Below, piece by piece: positions 62,114-64,000 of a stretch of DNA of 64,000 bases. This stretch comes from Paracoccus aestuariivivens. Lineage in GTDB: Bacteria > Pseudomonadota > Alphaproteobacteria > Rhodobacterales > Rhodobacteraceae. A program made the position numbers and the translations under genes. Location of the stretch: contig NZ_WMIE01000011.1 in NCBI RefSeq assembly GCF_009711225.1, positions 24,141 through 88,140 on the forward strand, given 5' to 3'. Within the stretch, counting starts at the first letter, position 1. Each line of letters starts with the position of its first letter. Below the pieces are notes generated by a model. The model saw only the letters and a program-made list of their open reading frames with translations, did not search any database and was not told the origin of the DNA.

Positions 62114-62407
62114 GACGGTACCTTAAAGGGAAATACCCGTTAGAAATCTCGAACTGTCGCAGTGGGTTCCTGAAATTGGGAGCGATTGCGAGTGAGGCGC
62201 GACAGCCGAAGATTTCACCTACCGCGGATCGCGGTGCCGAACGAACAAGCGAAGATCAGCGCATTACCGAGAAAAAATACAAATAATCTAAGATCCTAAG
62301 CGGCCTGCTAAACAAACGAGATGATCCTGCCTAGCAAAATGTACCGGCATCGGTCGGGGCGTTATTGGCAACGATGCCGCCGGTGATGACCCGACCGGAA
62401 GAAAATA
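62114..62407. other. AT-richer intergenic region with a hairpin
   Basis: No gene seen. CGGCATCG (62345-62352) and CGATGCCG (62372-62379) form a hairpin that could terminate the phytochrome-kinase transcript (minus strand). The part next to MgtC is comparatively AT-rich and may hold its promoter. Confidence 0.4.
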
Positions 62408-63880
62408 TTAACTTCCTTCGCGCGCGTCGGTGAGTTTCGCCATGATTTCCGCAATCTGATACGGTTTTTCGACCACCGGAATGCTACGCATATGATTGGG
62501 CAGATCGACCCGACTCCCATAGCCGGTCGCGAAGACAAAGGGTACGCCAAGTGCAAGCAGCCGCTCGGCAACTGGCAGCGAACGCTCATGGTTCAGGTTT
62601 ACGTCCAGAACAGCCAGGTCAGGCGTGTCCTTGTTAATCAGCCGCAAGGCAGCCTCGACATTTCCTGCAATGCCGCTGACCTGCATCCCATTGTCAGTCA
62701 GATCCGCCTCTAGTGACATAGCAATCAAGGCCTGGTCCTCGACGATCAAAACACGCGCGCCCATAAGTATGTTGGCCGTTCTTTTCCGGGAAGGCGTGAG
62801 GGGTGGCTGGATGAGGTCAACTTGCTCATCGAGCACGCGAATGAAGCGGGCAGGCAGTGTGAACTCGGCGACAAGACCCTCGCTGCGAAATTCAAGCTTG
62901 CTTGTCCCTCCCAGATCAAAGGGCAGCGCACGTTCCAGCAATTCCGAGCCGAAACCGCTGCGGGTCGGTTTCGCGAGGCCCATAACGCCTGTTTCGGCCC
63001 ACGTGATGCGGCAATCGCCCTCGGGCAAGATGGTCCAAGCAACGCTCAGATGCCCTCCATGAGACAAGGCCCCGTATTTCGCGGCATTGGTGGCCATTTC
63101 ATGCAACACCAATGCCATGATGGAATATGCGCGGCTTTCCAGCGCGACCGGGGGGCCGGAGATCTCAACCTGCCCGTCCTGCGCCCGATAGGGGCCCAGT
63201 TCGGCCCCGACCAACTCGCCCAAACGCCCGCCGCTGCCATCGCGCACGACCTGATCATGCGCGGCCGATAGCGCTTGGATGCGCCCGTTCAGGCTTTCGA
63301 TGAAGCCCGATAGCGAAACGTCATCACCGGGAGGGCGATTGATCAGCGATTTGATCAACGCGAGGATATTCTTCACCCGGTGATTGAGTTCTTGATTCAG
63401 TACATTCTGATGTGTTGCCGCGCGGGCGCGCTCTTCGGCGAGGATCTCGCTATTCATCAGCATCACCTCGACCACAGAATTGCGCAACGCCTCGGCAAAG
63501 CGCAACTCGTTATCCGACCATGGCATCGACGTGTAGCGTACTGTCTCCTTCCAGATCGCGAAGCTTTTTCGGGGAGTCAGTCGGTCGCCATGCGGCCCAC
63601 TTTCATAGGTTTTGGCCGGATCGCCCGCCCAGTTCAGTGTTTGCAGGGCCTCGCGCCGGAAAAAGATGAGTGCGTTCTGCGAGCGCTGCGAAAGTGGCAC
63701 CACCAGTGCGCCAGCAAAACGCGTAGTCAGGTCGGTCGCACCGGGCAGAGCCCCGGCAAGACTAGAATTGCTGAAGACCTGCCCCCTATCGACGCCGTCG
63801 AGGTGGCGCAGAAGCGGCGTGACTTCTTCAAGGCTCGGTGCGCATCCAAGTGTGGTCCACGCGCCATCGAAGTGAGATAT
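62408..63880 (-). pseudogene. Bacteriophytochrome-HWE kinase-receiver hybrid, N-terminal half lost to an IS
   Basis: The frame is open from the IS boundary at about 63880 to the stop at 62408, about 490 codons. It begins inside a PHY domain (HFDGAWTTLGCAPSLEEVTP ... NWAGDPAKTYESGPHGDRLT, PRKSFAIWKETVRYTSMPWS), followed by an HWE kinase (LNQELNHRVKNILALIKSLI, WAETG, GSELLERAL) and a receiver (VLIVEDQALIAMSLEADLTD, Asp in LAVLDVNLNHE). The PAS-GAF chromophore region is absent because the IS256-type element starts here. HWE/HisKA_2 kinases are the usual PhyR activators, so this was plausibly a light-sensing input. A GTG near 63703 might still start a truncated kinase. Confidence 0.85.
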
Positions 63881-64000
63881 GGGCGAAAGTTGGTGATGCC
63901 TGATCAGGCGGCGGCTTGAAGTTGGCGGAGACCGTCGCGGAACTCAACCCCTTGGATGATTTCCGGCAGGCGGTTCTGGCCATCGAGTTTGCGCCATTTC
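63881..64000 (-). mobile_element. IS256-type element, one end, running off the window
   Basis: Terminal sequence GGGCGAAAGTTGGTGATG begins at 63881, directly after phytochrome coding sequence, and matches the end of the truncated element at 22751. The transposase 3' end follows. Whether the rest of the element is intact cannot be seen. Confidence 0.85.
63904..64000 (-). CDS. IS256-type transposase, C-terminal end (partial)
   Basis: The minus strand reads KWRKLDGQNRLPEIIQGVEF then RDGLRQLQAAA and a stop at 63904, the characteristic end of mutator/IS256-family transposases. The remainder lies beyond the window. Confidence 0.9.
   Translation of the reverse strand, partial: KWRKLDGQNRLPEIIQGVEFRDGLRQLQAAA

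Noticed and set aside
1..64000. tRNA, rRNA, CRISPR array, phage module or replication origin
   Set aside because: None was found by reading; no regularly spaced repeats, cloverleaf-like sequences, phage structural genes or rep/par genes were seen.

Overview
The window is GC-rich, densely coded and IS-scarred DNA from an alphaproteobacterium, most likely a Paracoccus-like member of the Rhodobacteraceae. The strongest support is a general stress response (GSR) module found only in Alphaproteobacteria (PhyR, NepR, EcfG). Ku/LigD end joining, TRAP and Ehu-type transporters and IS5/IS256 elements agree with this. The genus is an inference. No rRNA, tRNA, CRISPR array or replication origin was seen.

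Layout. 1-2010: an amino-acid/ectoine-type ABC transporter (ehuC-ehuD-ehuA, first gene cut by the window edge). 2434-3333: an AraC regulator, then an internally deleted IS5-type remnant (3352-3936). 4190-10479: a seven-gene minus-strand cluster (XapX protein, Tat-exported alpha/beta hydrolase, YcaC-like hydrolase, small acetyltransferase, DoxX protein, YtcJ-like amidohydrolase, MFS exporter with a C-terminal ABM domain) beside a run of four AraC regulators (10650-14451). 15311-16665: an intact IS just upstream of a ugp-like sugar/glycerophosphodiester ABC operon with its own phosphodiesterase and RpiR regulator (16795-22463). 22751-23345: a truncated IS256-type element. 23474-30751: a PAS-LuxR regulator divergent from a thiolase, acyl-CoA synthetase, TRAP transporter and SDR operon. 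30826-31464: a second IS5-type remnant. 31633-37678: a lipoprotein, a two-component system, and four exported ester-hydrolase-type genes, the last broken. 37847-44467: a MocR regulator with a DMT exporter and PaiB-like protein, then a methyltransferase, a phosphatase and a second two-component system.

44937-62113 is a stress island. It holds a stand-alone sigma-like protein, a Crp/Fnr regulator, NepR, EcfG, four PRC-barrel proteins, two Ku proteins, LigD, an SbmA/YddA-type ABC transporter, three small or micro proteins ahead of the second Ku, a frameshifted host-attachment protein, PhyR, topoisomerase IB and an MgtC-like protein. Matches to the EcfG promoter (GGAAC or GGAAA, 17-18 bases, GTT) lie just upstream of several of these genes, so I infer that PhyR-NepR-EcfG controls a co-located DNA-repair and envelope-stress regulon. 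The island ends at a bacteriophytochrome/HWE kinase whose photosensory half has been cut off by an IS256-type element running off the window.

The region is decaying. Two IS5-type remnants, two IS256-type pieces, at least six gene fragments or broken genes and six copies of a dispersed repeat of about 0.1-0.2 kb at gene ends were found. One repeat copy abuts the truncation point of an esterase gene.
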